Source: Emergomyces orientalis (Eukaryota; Ascomycota; Eurotiomycetes; Onygenales; Ajellomycetaceae). From it: 64,000 nucleotides of DNA. How positions within the stretch are numbered: position 1 is the first letter of the stretch; each line of letters begins with the position of its first letter. The stretch lies in contig MOWL01000088.1 in NCBI GenBank assembly GCA_002110485.1, positions 1,550,001 to 1,614,000 on the forward strand. The letters run 5' to 3'. The translations under genes were made by a program, and so were the position numbers. Below the pieces are notes generated by a model that was not told the DNA's origin, searched no databases, and saw only the letters and a list, made by a program, of their open reading frames with translations. Below are positions 1 to 12,227 of the stretch, piece by piece.

Positions 1-62
1 TGTTCATAAACTTCAGAATCAATGTGTTCATGAAGCATATTGATGATTGTAGGGACGAGCTT

Positions 63-356
63 TCAAGGAATAGGAAATCCTGCCGCTTGCCATGCTTTAT
101 GCGGAGCAACATGAATCTTGACAGGTGAAGAGACTTCTTTTGCAAGCATTCCACAATTCTTAAAACTCCACATGAGGGCTTTTTCTCTTCTAAGCAGAAT
201 CTCAATCAAAAGTTCACGTTCCTGTGGGGTGAGCATCAATTCAATCTGCAGATTCTTGATCCTTTTCTCTGTGAGTCGCGAACCTCGCGGGCAATCAGAG
301 AAACAGGGTGTAATGAAATGATTGTAGGGCGAAGGCGGATCCTGCTTCAGAATCAC
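63..356 (-). pseudogene. pol: Start of pol reverse transcriptase region, truncated by window edge
   Basis: The 97 residues end with the words SSPVKIHVAPHKAW and GFPIP. In fungal gypsy elements a PV-(R/K)-I...(V/A)PH..W...G.PIP block stands just in front of the reverse transcriptase domain. The reading frame is closed before the RT motifs can be reached inside the window. Its place after the protease agrees with the gypsy order. The catalytic YxDD box is not in view. Confidence 0.55.
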
Positions 357-865
357 ATTGTCTTTGAATCATTGTTGGCGAATTTCTCTCCACTTATCTG
401 TTCCGCCAGGAATCCCGCCACCTGTAGTTGGCACATTGAGAGATTGAATCTTATCGGCTTTTCACTTGTATAATGTCGCAATGACTGGACCGCGCGATCG
501 AGGAGAAGATCGTGAAGAAGCATATAAAGACAAATCATGAAGCTGCATACCACAAACACAGCGTGATTCAGATATTGAATAATTAGAGAAAGGAAAAGAT
601 GAATGTGTAGACAGATAAAATTGTTGATGTAGAATAATGAAGAAAAACCTGTGAGGTTCTCAGGTGTTTTGAAGCAGTGTTCTCTGATTGACTGAATCTT
701 TTGGCGGCCCGGGGCTGCCAAAAGTCTGATTGGCTGACGCACTCACACTGCTTTCAAAACACGGCAGAATATTTGCCCCGCTATCCACATCGTGATTGCT
801 GAATCTGATATCATTTCTTTGCCCACCACATTCAACATCGCAAAGATCAATCAGACTCAGCATAT

Positions 866-1762
866 CTAGTTTAAAGTCTGCACTTTGCCATGAAGATCAT
901 CTAACTTTCGATCTCCATGGTTGCTGGGAGAATAACCAAGAAAAGACACCTGATTCTTCTCATCCTTTGGATCAAAAACATGAACAAGAACACCGTCTTT
1001 GTTATCTGTAGTTCTTGTCAAACGCGTCGCGTTTTCATATGGTCGGCCGAGAATGCAATCATGAGAACCGTGTTTCATGATGAAGAATGTCTGAGACACC
1101 ATAACAGATTCAAGATGAACAGAAACATCCTTGCAGATTCCAATGACACCACTCTGCTGACCCCCAGCTCCAAGAATAGGTTTGACAGCATCCCTTTGAA
1201 TGATGAGACTGAGATCTAACACAGTTCTTTCAACAAGACAGTTAATTTCCACACCTCCATCAAATATCGCCTCAGTTTCCCCCTTTCCAATTCCGACAGT
1301 GAACTTGATGTGTCCAACCGAAACAAGATTCCAACGAGGATTATACTCAGCAACAGAAGTGCCAGGTTGAACCAGGGCAACGGTGGCTGCATCATCCCGA
1401 ATCATATGCTGTTGAACTTCAATGGGAAGATTTTGAAAGAACATGTGCTGAAGTTGGGTGGAGCATGCCATGAGATCTTTAATCTGAATTCCACTGATTT
1501 CTTGATGCATGATCTTCTTGAATATTCGCTGTGTTGTGATTGTCATATTGTCTTTATTCTTCATTTCTGCAGAAAGCTTTGGCCCTTTGAGTTTCCGAGG
1601 TCTGCAGAGAACAGTTTTCTTCTGAATCTGCAGAGCATCTGCCATTTCTGAATCTGGGATAATTCCACTGTCTCTGAGCTTTGGACTTCCGCCCTGAAGC
1701 TGTTTATCATGGAGAGGTTGAGAATTATCATCCTCATCATCTTTCTGTGAAGCAGAGATCAC
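866..1762 (-). pseudogene. Retropepsin-like aspartic protease region
   Basis: An open piece of about 298 codons whose middle reads IFDGGVEINCLVE, the place where gypsy proteases have the catalytic D-(S/T)-G-A triplet followed by a small hydrophobic residue. Here the second residue is Gly rather than Ser or Thr. A second hallmark, hydrophobic-hydrophobic-G-R, is seen as CILGRPY about 80 residues later. It lies between the zinc knuckle and the start of the reverse transcriptase, as expected for the pol polyprotein. No ATG begins the piece; it is part of a longer broken frame. Confidence 0.65.
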
Positions 1763-1810
1763 ATCTTGAGCAAAAGAAACTGATTTTTCATCTGAATATC
1801 TGCCATTGTG

Positions 1811-3832
1811 TCAAGAATGTGTTGTTGGCAGTCTCTTCTCCTTCTCAATTTGTCCAGAAAGTGTTGCTTGATTTTTATTCATAGAAGAGACCTTATCCTT
1901 CTCAGTAGAAGTGAAAGCAGTTATTACACTAACAATCTCCTTCATCTCACTATTGGTCATATCACCTTCCTCAGGGCCACTATCAAATTCAATATCACAT
2001 ATGCTTACGGCATTCACCGATGGCATCGGGGATCCGTCAGGAAATACCCGGATACTACCATCATTCCGAAGTTTATCCGCGGTTGGGACAGTCGGCGGTG
2101 CAGCCATTTGCTTCAAAAGTCGTTCAATTGTAACAATATGAAGCTCAAGTCAGTTGACAGCAATCTTCGGGCCTTTTCTCATCACATTACCCTCATAGTA
2201 TTCTCCAATCATATTCCGATGAATCTTGCCCTGATCAATGAGCCGGCCGATTGCTAAGCAATTTGGAAGCATATGGTTTGAATCTCCGCAACCCCAGCAT
2301 GACATCGGCGGTCGATCGTATTGAACAAAGCTTCTGGATCAAGATCGAGACGGGCCTCCAGGTCCACGTTGAGTTCCATAGTAAGACACATTTGGCAAAT
2401 CCAATGCAGGATCACATCCTCGAGTAAGAAGAACCTTTGGAGCAGTCACATTTTACTGCATGTTTCCCTGGTTTTGAATGCCAGCGATCGCCAGAGATAA
2501 TGTGTCCATTCAGTTGACAAGGTTCTCAAGAATGTTATCACTCGGATTCTGTGTTTTCGCATCTGGAGCAGGCATCGCCGAAGCGGTCGGCACAGGCACA
2601 TTCAATGTGGGCGGATTAAACACAGGCTGAGCAGACGGCTGCATTGATGGAATAGAGTTGGGGAAAACATCAGGTGCCAGAACTCATGCAATCTCTTCCT
2701 TTGTCTTCTGCATTTGAGACACAGCATCGCAGATCTTCGGCAGTTCCCATCCAGATTGACTAACCTTATCAAATCCAGCAGTGCGGAAAGCTTTTTCACG
2801 AATACCTTCTGAAAGTCCTTGAAGAAATCAGATACAAGCAAGAGATTGTTGCAATTCATTCTTGCAAATGAGAGACATCGCAACTGCATGGAATTGACAG
2901 CAGTAGACGAGGATCTCCTGGCTGGTAGAATGGGTTTTGTTGCACAATGCATGGAGATAAGATTGATTATACATCTGTTGATGAGCATCTTCGCGCCAGA
3001 AATCAGCAAGCAACTGCTTTTTAACCATTTCCCATGTCTTATGATCCAAGACAAGCTGATCGATATGGCCCTGCAGTTCCATGGTACAATAGTTCTGTAA
3101 TACCGCCAGAGCATCGATTCCTGCAATGAAATGCAAGATGCACATTGCCTCATATTGATCAATAAAAGCAGTAATGTTTCTCTCATCAAAGAATGGGGCT
3201 CCAGGTGCTCCAGGAATCGGCATCGGCATGACAAGACGTTGATATGGCAGTCCACTATTGGGAGTCGGCTGACCGGACAAGGTAGTAGTGGGTGTAGTCA
3301 TCTTTTCTTTGCTAGCTTCTGTCTTCTCTTTGCTAACTTCTATTTTCGGGGGCGCTGCAGAGACCTTTCCTGACTGAGTTTGACAATGGGCAATAGAATC
3401 CGACCGAGAATGCTTGGAAGACATATATTGAGAAAGAAAGAAACACACAAAAGACTTCTGTTCACATAAGAGAAAGAGTTCAACAATACTATCAATATCA
3501 ATATTCTTTTTATATTCAAATCTCAAATCCTCAAGAAAGAGAAGGAATTTCAACATCCACTTTAGATCTTTTTGCTGAAGGTCTTTTTTCTTATCACTTT
3601 TCTCAACATTTCTCTCTTCTTTCATTTGTTGAATAGGGGTATGGGTATTCAAATTGAGCTTATCAGTGGGGCGTTCGCTCGCATCCTTCGTTATCCACTG
3701 TCGATATCGGCCATATCGGCCAATCAGAGGCTTCCACAAATGAACACTATTGAAAAGAATGCTCAACAAAAGCAGAAAAGACAAAATGTTGAGAGAAATC
3801 ATATCAGTTGTAGCTACCGCCTGCTCATCCAT
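1811..3832 (-). pseudogene. gag: Gag-like region with CCHC zinc knuckle
   Basis: Structural capsid/nucleocapsid region of the LTR element. The longest open piece (3832-2828, first ATG at 3832) contains a typical Gag helix region with the words FIDQYEAMC and KTWEMVKKQLLADFW. Downstream, at 2299-2258, a CX2CX4HX4C zinc knuckle (CWGCGDSNHMLPNC) is readable in a different frame, so at least one frameshift separates capsid and nucleocapsid. Gag proteins coat the RNA genome in cytoplasmic particles; this copy cannot do so. The knuckle fixes the orientation and places the protease correctly behind it. Confidence 0.7.
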
Positions 3833-3939
3833 TTTGAATTGTCTTCCCAGGGACGCCAATGAAGTGGAATAAGGGGTTGTGCGCTTTTGGCGGCACGTGG
3901 GCAGGAGCAGCGGGATCGTAAGGAGGTTGGTAAGTTCGC

Positions 3940-4237
3940 TGTGTATACAATATTCTATTCAACGAGCTATCCAAATAGCAATACAAAAGAACACATAGGA
4001 GATTCAAATATAGAAGAAGAACAAGCAATCAATCACATATCAAATCACACAATCAAAAAGGAGCAATCTCACTGCTCTGCGTACAATCAATCTTCGCCGA
4101 ATCCACACGTGTGTCAAAGGATAATGGGAATATGAGGCAGCCATGCCAAACAAATATATGAGGCGGTCTTGGCGAAAAGTAATACCACGCCGAGATTCCC
4201 CACCACAATGGCAGGAGAAGCAGACAAAGTGATAACA
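3940..4237 (-). repeat. Putative 5' long terminal repeat
   Basis: On the minus strand this stretch begins TGTTATCACTTTG and ends near TGTATACACA, the TG...CA pattern of LTRs, and sits directly before the gag region. It contains a TATA-like CATATATTTG. No partner LTR is inside the window, so the boundaries (about 298 bp) are a guess from the end motifs only. Confidence 0.35.
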
Positions 4238-4240
4238 GCA

Positions 4241-5255
4241 TCTATATATTTAACAGAAACAGCTTTTAATTGATTTAAATGTAGAGTCAGGTCTTGATTT
4301 CACAAAAAGAAAGATGACTGAGATGACATGACTAATAGAATCTTCAATTAATATAATAACTTTGTTAAGTTAATTAAATTAATCTTTGATAAAATCAATG
4401 AAAAGTATTCAGCAGCACAGAAAATCTTTATATTTAAATAGACAGAATCAGCAGTATAATTTGCATCAGTTTTTCAGCAATACAGTTGACATTTGAACTG
4501 AAATAGTGAAGCTTTAGCAGCATAATACTATCAAGAACTGAAAGATGATGTCAAAGACAAGATCTTCAGAATAACAGAATGATCAGTGTCTATGACTAAA
4601 ATGATAGAATCTGCAGTGCAAATTGACAACAGACTCTATACAAGATGAATGAAGAAAAAAGATCAATATATAAATTACACAAAAAATACAAAGAAATGTC
4701 ATGATTTATATAAATCATGATCTATGGAACTTGATACTATCACAAGACTCTGTCAGAACAAGAATAATAAGAAATAACATTATTGAAAAAAAAACTTGTA
4801 TTTCTTTTACAAGAAATCTGAATATCAAGCAAAACAATATTCACAATACAATAACAATTATAATGATTGAAAATTAAAAGCTATCAGAAAAGAATATCAA
4901 ATCACAAAATATTTAAAAGCAACAGAATAGAAAGAAAAGAAATCTTGAGAAACAAGAATTATAAAAATAGAATTTTTAAAATTTAACTGAAGAAGATTAG
5001 AAGAACAAGAATTTAATAAAAAGATTAATCAAGATACTTCTACTCAATATAACTGAAATTGAAAGTCAATCTTAATAAAATAAGAATGAAGAAATTGTGT
5101 GAAATTTCTTATATAAAAATATAAATATTACAAGAAATATATACAACAAGTCAATATATATATATTATTGATTCTTAAAAAACTTGAAAAACAATCAAAC
5201 ACGCAGGAAAAACACTATTAAGAATAGAAAGAGAGCATCAGGCATTCTTTACACA
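4241..5255. other. AT-rich, CpG-depleted spacer without genes
   Basis: About 1 kb of very AT-rich sequence with long A and T runs between the LTR element and the LINE. No open frame of note, no repeat unit and no recognisable relic can be read. It looks like DNA so heavily mutated by the RIP-like process that its origin is lost. Confidence 0.7.
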
Positions 5256-5260
5256 TCATT

Positions 5261-6643
5261 ATGATGGCATTGGATGTGGGGGAGGTGGTTATGGTGGAAG
5301 ATGGCATGCGCGAGGCTCAACGTGTGCCGGAGACAAAAAACTCTGCGACACAGAAAACAAAGACAAACAGCTTAGCAACAGCAATTCAAACACTAGCTGC
5401 GATCCTTGAAGAGGGAGAGAAGAATGAGAAAGTGAATAATAAAGATAAAGAGTATTTACAGAAGACATTGAAAGCAGTGTGAGGAGTGAAGATGGAACTG
5501 TGTGACCAGCTTCTGAAGAGAATGAAACGCGCAATTGGCACATCAAAACAGCAGAAATTGTGAGACAAGCTCAACGGAGCACTCTCATGAGCAGCAATAG
5601 CAGCCAGAGGGGAGACAACAGTTAAAACCATACCAACCAGAACACTGCGAGAGGTAGTCATTACTCAATGAAGCTGTGATGCTATGCCAGAGGCAGAACA
5701 CACACCAGAAATGATTGTTAAACGAGCGAATGAGGCCATCAAAGAGATAATCAAGAACAAAGTGATGACAGCAAGGCACATGTCAAGTGGAGACATGATT
5801 TTGATGATGAACACACAGAACACCAAGGCAGAGCTTGCAGCAGATGATAGCTGGACGCGTGAATGGGGAGACAAAGCATGCATGAAGCAGAAGATGTATG
5901 CAGTACTAGTCAAAGATGCTTCTATGGGAGCCATTGACTGGAGCAGCTCTGAGTACGCCATTGAGAGCATCTACAAGCAGAATACAGCACTATGCTGCAA
6001 GGTGCTGATACACAAGGTGAACAAAATGATGGTTAGACAACAGAAATCACATGGCAGTATAATCATCAATGTTGCTGCACCTCACCAGGCCAATGCACTG
6101 GTGGACAATGGACTCATTCTAGGCAATGAATATTGCACAGTTGAAATATTTCACAGAGAGGCCAGGGTCACACAATGCTACAAGTGTCAACAGTATGGAC
6201 ATATAGCTCGCTTCTGCAGAAGAGAGGAAACCTGTGGTCACTGTGCATAAAAAGATCATGGTGACAAGGCCTGCAAAGGAGCAGCAGAAGGCAGCAGACT
6301 CAAGTGCAGTAACTGTGATGATAGTCATGCAGCATGGCACTCAAACTGCCCAGAGAGAAGACTGAAAGCCAAAAGTGCTAAAGAGACACTGATTAAACAT
6401 CTCAAGCACTTCAATATAAGAGCATCAGACACAGATGGATTTAGCTTTCCATGCAAATGGAACAGGCCTCTGAATGAGGACTTCATAGAACCCCCACAAA
6501 GAGCAGGAAGATCAACAAATGTATCAAGAGCAGGAGCACAACAACAAGGAGCTATGACAAGCTTCATTCAAGCAGCAAGTGGTCCAGTAACACTGGAGAC
6601 ATCAACACAGAACAGCAGCTCGCAGAATAATCACATGAATGAA
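5261..6643 (+). pseudogene. LINE ORF1, Gag-like protein with CCHC knuckles
   Basis: The first ORF starts near ATG 5261 and is broken by TGA codons around 5,480-5,660; the longest piece is 5684-6250. Its end shows the CX2CX4HX4C knuckle CYKCQQYGHIARFC and, directly after it, a second knuckle CGHCA-stop-KDHGDKAC in which a TAA replaces one codon. A third Cys/His-rich group (KCSNC...HSNC) follows at about 6,303-6,353. ORF1 proteins of Tad-like elements bind the element RNA and bring it back to DNA. The premature stops show this copy is inactive. Confidence 0.75.
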
Positions 6644-6645
6644 TC

Positions 6646-9600
6646 ATGAAGAACAGACTAGTCATTTTACAATACAATGTGCATAAGTCAAACAAGGTTA
6701 TGGGACCTCTTTTGGCAAAGCCCGAAACGGCATTAAACTATGATGTGATTGCAATACAAGAGCCCTGGATACAAAAACACCCTAAAACAGGCACACACTG
6801 TCCAGCCAACTGTGGATTCTGGCAAGCAGGCATGGAGCAGAAGGACATGAAAGTGTGCTTTCTAATTAACAAGAGAATTGCAGTCAAGACCTGAAGAGTG
6901 AGCACAATATCCACTCATATACTGATACTTACTCTGTTGACAGAGAGTGGGCCTATCAATATCATCAACATGTACGCGTCACCACCAGGAAGCTACACAA
7001 TCATGCCACCAGACTCACCCATTCATCAGCTCCAAGCGGTGGTTGAAGAAGCGGATAGAATGCTAGAAGCATGAATAAACCAGAAAAATGCACATCAAGC
7101 AACAACTGAGAGTGCAGAGGGAGCATCAGGCACGCAGGAAACTCAAATAAACACGCATCAAGCAGATGTTATAGTGATTGGAGACTTTAATGTACATCAC
7201 ACTCTCTGGGGAGGTAGCAGGGTCAGAGAAAACTTTGCCATGGCCTGGAAACTCAATGCTCAAATCAGTGCCTTGAATCTACATCTAGCAACTCCAGAAG
7301 GCATGATCACCTGGCAAGATAGAGAAAGTCAGAGCACCACAGTGAATCTAATCTTTTTGTCTGCTGGTCTACACAGTCAAATGATCAGCTGCAAGCTAGA
7401 ACATGAAGCAAATATGGCATCAGATCACATGCCAATTGCAACTACTCTTGAGCTAAAAGCATTATATAGCAGCAGAAAAAGACGCACTTGGCATCACTTC
7501 TGTCTGAAACAGATAGCGCAGGACTGCCAGACACTGAGAAGCCCAGGGACACTGACTTCAAAAAATCAGATAAACAGCTATGCAAGATATCTTGTCAAAT
7601 TTGTGGAAGATCTAGCAGCAAAACATGTCAAAGTCTCAAACTACAGTCAACACAGCCGGTCATGGTGGTCCCCTCAAGTAGCAGAGACAGTCAATCAATA
7701 TAAAAAAGCCAAGAAAGACAGAAACATCTCTGCAGCAGATATAATTAAAGCTCGAGCCCTGAGAAACAGAGAGATTAAACTGACTAAAATAAACAGTTTC
7801 AGAGAACTAATACACAGCACAGAGTCCAAGCCCAAGCTACTATGGAAGATGGCCAAATGGGGGCATCAAAGCAGCAATGAGCATGCACAACCTCCAAGAA
7901 TTCCAGCATTAATAGTAGAAGGCAGAGAAAATCTACCACCAGTCAATTCCTTTGATGATAAAGTCAAGATTCTGAGACAAAGGTTCTTCCCCCTGCCACT
8001 AGTCAGTGACAACAGGGACATGGAGGAGGCGGAACACTCACTGGAAACAACAGAGACAATAAGCATCACAGAGGAGAAAATGGCCGCGCTCATAGCACAT
8101 CTATCAAGCAACAAAGCACCAGGTATCAATGGAGTCTCCAATGAATTTCTGAAAATGCTGGGACCAAGCTTCACAAAGACTATGACAGAGCTCACACTGG
8201 CATGCTGGGAATGGGAACACTACCCGGAGATATTCAAGACCGCTCGAACAGTGGTACTGAAAAAACCAGGAAAAGGGAATTATCAAAAGGCAGAGGCATG
8301 GAGGCCCATTGCTCTACTGGATACAATGGGAAAAATAATAGAATCAGCCACCGCGCAGGAACTCAGACAGCTAGTGGAAACACTCAATCTACTGCCATCT
8401 CAACAGATGGGTGCTAGGCGGGCCAGATCAACCGAAACAGCAGTATCACTACTGCTAGCACAAATTAGAACAGCATGGGAGAAGTCAGACACAGTGGTCA
8501 CAGTTCTATCATTGAACATCTCAGAAGCTTATGATAGAGTGCTCAAAGACCGACTCACACACATTCTTCGCATGAAGGGCCTACCAAGACAGCTGACAGG
8601 GTGGATACACTCATTTATGTCAGATAGACGATCCACGCTCACATTTGAAGAACAGGAAACTGAGGCCTTCAATATTCCAGCTGGAATATCACAAGGATCA
8701 CCTCTCTCCCCCATTCTCTTTCTATTTTACAATGAGGAACTGCTCCGGATATACTCACTCTTGAATAGACCAGTGAGCTGCATAGGATTTGTGGATGATG
8801 TCAATATAATAGCATACGGGCCATCAACTGAAGCAAATTGCGCGCAGCTCACACGGGTGCACGCAGAATGTGAAGAATGGGCAGGAAGACATGAAGCTAT
8901 TTTTGCTCTGCAGAAGTATGAGTTGATGCACTTCACTAGAGCCCGAACTTGATTCAACTTGAATCACTCTCTGAGACTGCCTCAGCAAGTTATCAAGCCA
9001 CAGAAGGTGATGAGAGTTCTAGAAGTATGACTGAATTCCAAGCTTCAATGAAAAGGTCACATGGATGCTATAGCAGGAAAAATGAAGTCACAGATAAAGG
9101 CACTATCACAGACAACACAGGCCACCTGGGGAGTCCCCCTACATCAAGCTAGAACAATATACAACATGGTCATACGGCCAGCTATAGCTTACAGCGCACT
9201 GGCATGGCATCAACCGCGCATCAAGCGCGAAGGACGCATGCGCAATAAACAGCACACAGAGGGCCTAATCAGAACACAGAATGAATGCCTGAGAATAGTA
9301 GCTGGAGCATACAGAGCAACACCAATATCCACACTGGAAGCAGAGACATACACACCACCCCTGGACATCTATCTTGATGGAGTTGTGGCGCGCGCCACAA
9401 AACGACTGAAGGCCTCTGGAATGGCAACACAAATTGAAGAGGCATGCACAGCAGTGAGAGTCAAACTCAGGCGAAGAGATGCAGTGCACAGAAGATTCAT
9501 TGAGAAGATGATTCATTCAGACAGTCTGTCTGAAAATTGAGAGAAGCTTTGAGTGGAAAAAAGCAAGCAAGAGACTGCTCAAAGCACAAATTCAGCAGCA

Positions 9601-10165
9601 ACACAGCACTTCTCACATGATGAATGGGTGCGAAAAGAAATCCTGAGTAGATGAAGAAAACAATGAAGAGCTAGAGCACCTCTCTGATGTGAACTCTTTG
9701 ATCAACCCCCAGACAAAAGCATTCTGAAATGACACAAGGGCCTAAGCAAGGCCAGAAGCTCGCTGATAATTCAACTAAGATCAGGGAAAACAGGGCTGGC
9801 AGCCTTTCTACATAAAAGATGAGTACCGGATTTCCCATCACCAGCATGTGAATGTGGCTATTCAAATGAAACAGTGATGCATGTGATAGTTCACTGTGAT
9901 AGATTCCAGCACAGTCACGGGAGTCTGCTGCATGAGGGCAGAATCGACAAGAAATGGCTATTGAACACCAAAGAAGGGCTACACTGTCTAACAAAATGGT
10001 GAATCAAGCAGGGAATTCTATCACAGTTCTCACTGGCAAAGACACTGAGTGTCTATCAGACAGAGGAGCAGCAATCTATCACATCTCAATCAAGCATACG
10101 CAGACCTCAATAAACACCATGCTGAAACCGCTGAAAGCGCGCTTACCACACAAAATCAGTGCTCA
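6646..10165 (+). pseudogene. LINE ORF2, endonuclease and reverse transcriptase
   Basis: The frame opens with LVILQYNVHKSN and AIQEPW (Asn and Glu of the endonuclease active site), then VIGDFNVHHTLWG and SDHMPI (Asp/Asn and Asp-His). The reverse transcriptase follows: WRPIALLDTMGKIIE, the A motif reading SLNISEAYDRV, GISQGSPLSPILF, and the catalytic box FVDD at 8788-8799. In motif A the Asp normally found before the I/V is Asn, which alone should kill activity. Stops include TGA at 6892 and 8950. Near 9,850 a CECG...H...C group marks the usual C-terminal motif. It nicks target DNA and primes reverse transcription in active relatives. Confidence 0.85.
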
Positions 10166-10299
10166 TGGCACATCCCCACGCTCATTTCATGCTAAAGATG
10201 TAACTCTCTATGCTTCAGAGTGCAGTTGGTGTCTTTCACTCACTCACTCACACGCGGGCGCATTTTCAAAAATGCTCAGTGTAATTTTTCTTTATTTTT

Positions 10300-11690
10300 A
10301 ATTTTTCTTTTCTCATCCCATTCTCTTCTCTTCTTGAGGACAGCAGTTGCTGGTCCCCGGTAGCCCGAAGCCTCACAGAAACTGTTGCATACATTTATTA
10401 GTGCATGAGGTTTTTAATCCAGCAGTAAGCTCTCTTATTGCATGGTTTTTCTTGTTAGATAAAATAGATAGTTTCCCACATATCCCTGAGATTAAGTGGT
10501 GTATAATATAATAATAATATACAACAAGTCACAGAGAACTTCTGAACAGATCATGAACTATAAATCTGAAAAAAATATAAAAAATAATATTAATAACTCA
10601 GAATAAATGAATTACTCACATTCAAACTCATGTACACAGAATGTGACTATCACATTAAATAAATGAATAAAGATATAGCTGAAAAAGATCACTTTCATCA
10701 CAGAGAGTATACAATGTTTGAATATAACTGTAATTATCACTTACAAGCACAACAAAATGACATTGAATGACAGTGAACTGATGCTAATCATTCTTATTAT
10801 AAAACATTTTATGACTGCAAGATAATAGACTGTTCAACTTGTGTGAAAGATGATGAAGAAGAATTACAAGACTTATAAAACATGAGAGATATAATGTATT
10901 CAGAATATTTAAAAATATATTGATTTTTTTACACTGACACTGACTGCTTAGAACATCTGAAAGAGAAAGAAAATTCAGAATATTTTTCTAGAAAAAAAAG
11001 ATATCTTCACACTTTCATTTCAGTATATAACAGTGACATCAACAAACCTCTTACAGACAGTGATGATGATGAGAATCTTATAACAGAATTTGAATAATAA
11101 TTAACTGATTCTGATAGATAAGTAATCATTACAATATTTCAAGAATAATATACAGAAATAGAGCATCAGATTTAACAGTTCAAGAATTATAATTACAACA
11201 AACTACAAAAAGCAAAATCAAAAAGAGATAATCATGAATACTCAGAAATAATGTAATTATTATATTGAGAAGATAACTGTGAGATTCACAGAAAAAAGAA
11301 AATAAAAGAAAAGTACTACTCTAGAGTCTCATGAAAAGAAGAAGATTCACAGTGATGAAGTTCATTCAAATTAACATTTATATTATAATAATTATAAGAT
11401 GACTCAAGACTAGATAAAGATCACAAAGATCATTGAGAAATAGCATGAATATACTATACTACTCACAGATGTTCAGAATCATATCATATTTATCACAAGT
11501 TGAGAACTCAGTGATACTCAACAGAATCAACTCAATGATCAGAGAAAGAAAGAATTCACTGGCATAAAGTTAAAGAACAAGAATTGAAAAAATGCTATAA
11601 TACAAGATATCACAGAGCAAACTCAGATTCATGAAGAGAGATTATCAGATTACTTTTATAAATGCTCAAACAGTGAGCTGAAGGCCGGAT
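10300..11690. other. AT-rich decayed spacer
   Basis: About 1.4 kb dominated by A and T with almost no CpG and no open frame longer than a few dozen codons. The first 200 bases are probably the LINE 3' end. The rest has no readable relation to a known element. CpG reappears abruptly at about 11,690. Confidence 0.6.
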
Positions 11691-12227
11691 GTTGACTAGC
11701 TCAACAGCTGCTTTAGGCTGATGATTGTTCAATACTGCCACGCTCCACGCACAGTGGACGCCCCCTGCGCGCTGCAAGCTCAATTCCACACCCCAGGGTT
11801 CAGGTACAGAAAATGGATCCTCACCCGCTGATGAAATGGGCATGCATCCTCCTTTTTCAAATGTCACTCACCCTTCACTCATCTTGAGACTGCCAGCCAG
11901 ATATGGCCCTCTCAGAGCTAACTATAAAGTCATGGCTCTCTTCTCTCCAGCGGGTGATCTGGTCACCCTCGCAATTTCAGCTTCTCTTTCCATTGAATCT
12001 TCTCTGCCCATCAACCCCTCGCCGCTTCCCAAGCTATCAAGTCGCGCTTGCCCACCCTTATATCCCTCCCATCACAATCAACGAGCTCTCTGTTTCTTCA
12101 ATCATTCATTGCTGGCCCCTCCATCTCTATCCCTTCCCGTTCCTTCCTCTGGTCCTGTGCGGGACGAAGAATGGCTCGTTGACGCCGTGTACTATCACCT
12201 GTTGACAGTGACAGTGGGGAAGACACG

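Larger units (their letters stand above)
1..4237 (-). mobile_element. Decayed Ty3/gypsy-type LTR retrotransposon, 5' part, cut by the window edge
   Basis: Read on the minus strand the order is putative LTR (4237-3940), Gag region, CCHC zinc knuckle, retropepsin-like protease, then the start of the reverse transcriptase polyprotein at 356-63, which runs off the left edge. That order (gag, PR, RT) is the one used by gypsy-type elements. The reading frame is broken many times by frameshifts and stops, and CpG is scarce in most of it, so the copy is dead. The second LTR, integrase and RNase H would lie to the left of base 1 and cannot be checked here. Confidence 0.8.
5261..10500 (+). mobile_element. 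Tad-like non-LTR retrotransposon (LINE), RIP-decayed
   Basis: A nearly full-length LINE on the plus strand: ORF1 with zinc knuckles, ORF2 with apurinic-type endonuclease, reverse transcriptase and a C-terminal cysteine/histidine motif, then a 3' region to about 10.5 kb. No RNase H domain is seen in this copy. Both ORFs are interrupted almost only by TGA and some TAA codons, where CGA or CAA would fit, so the damage is C-to-T decay rather than frameshift. Patches with many CpG remain (9,180-9,420 for example). The exact 5' and 3' ends are not defined. Confidence 0.85.

Noticed and set aside
1310..2257. Plus-strand frames of 100-150 codons in the LTR element
   Set aside because: Antisense of the protease and Gag regions.
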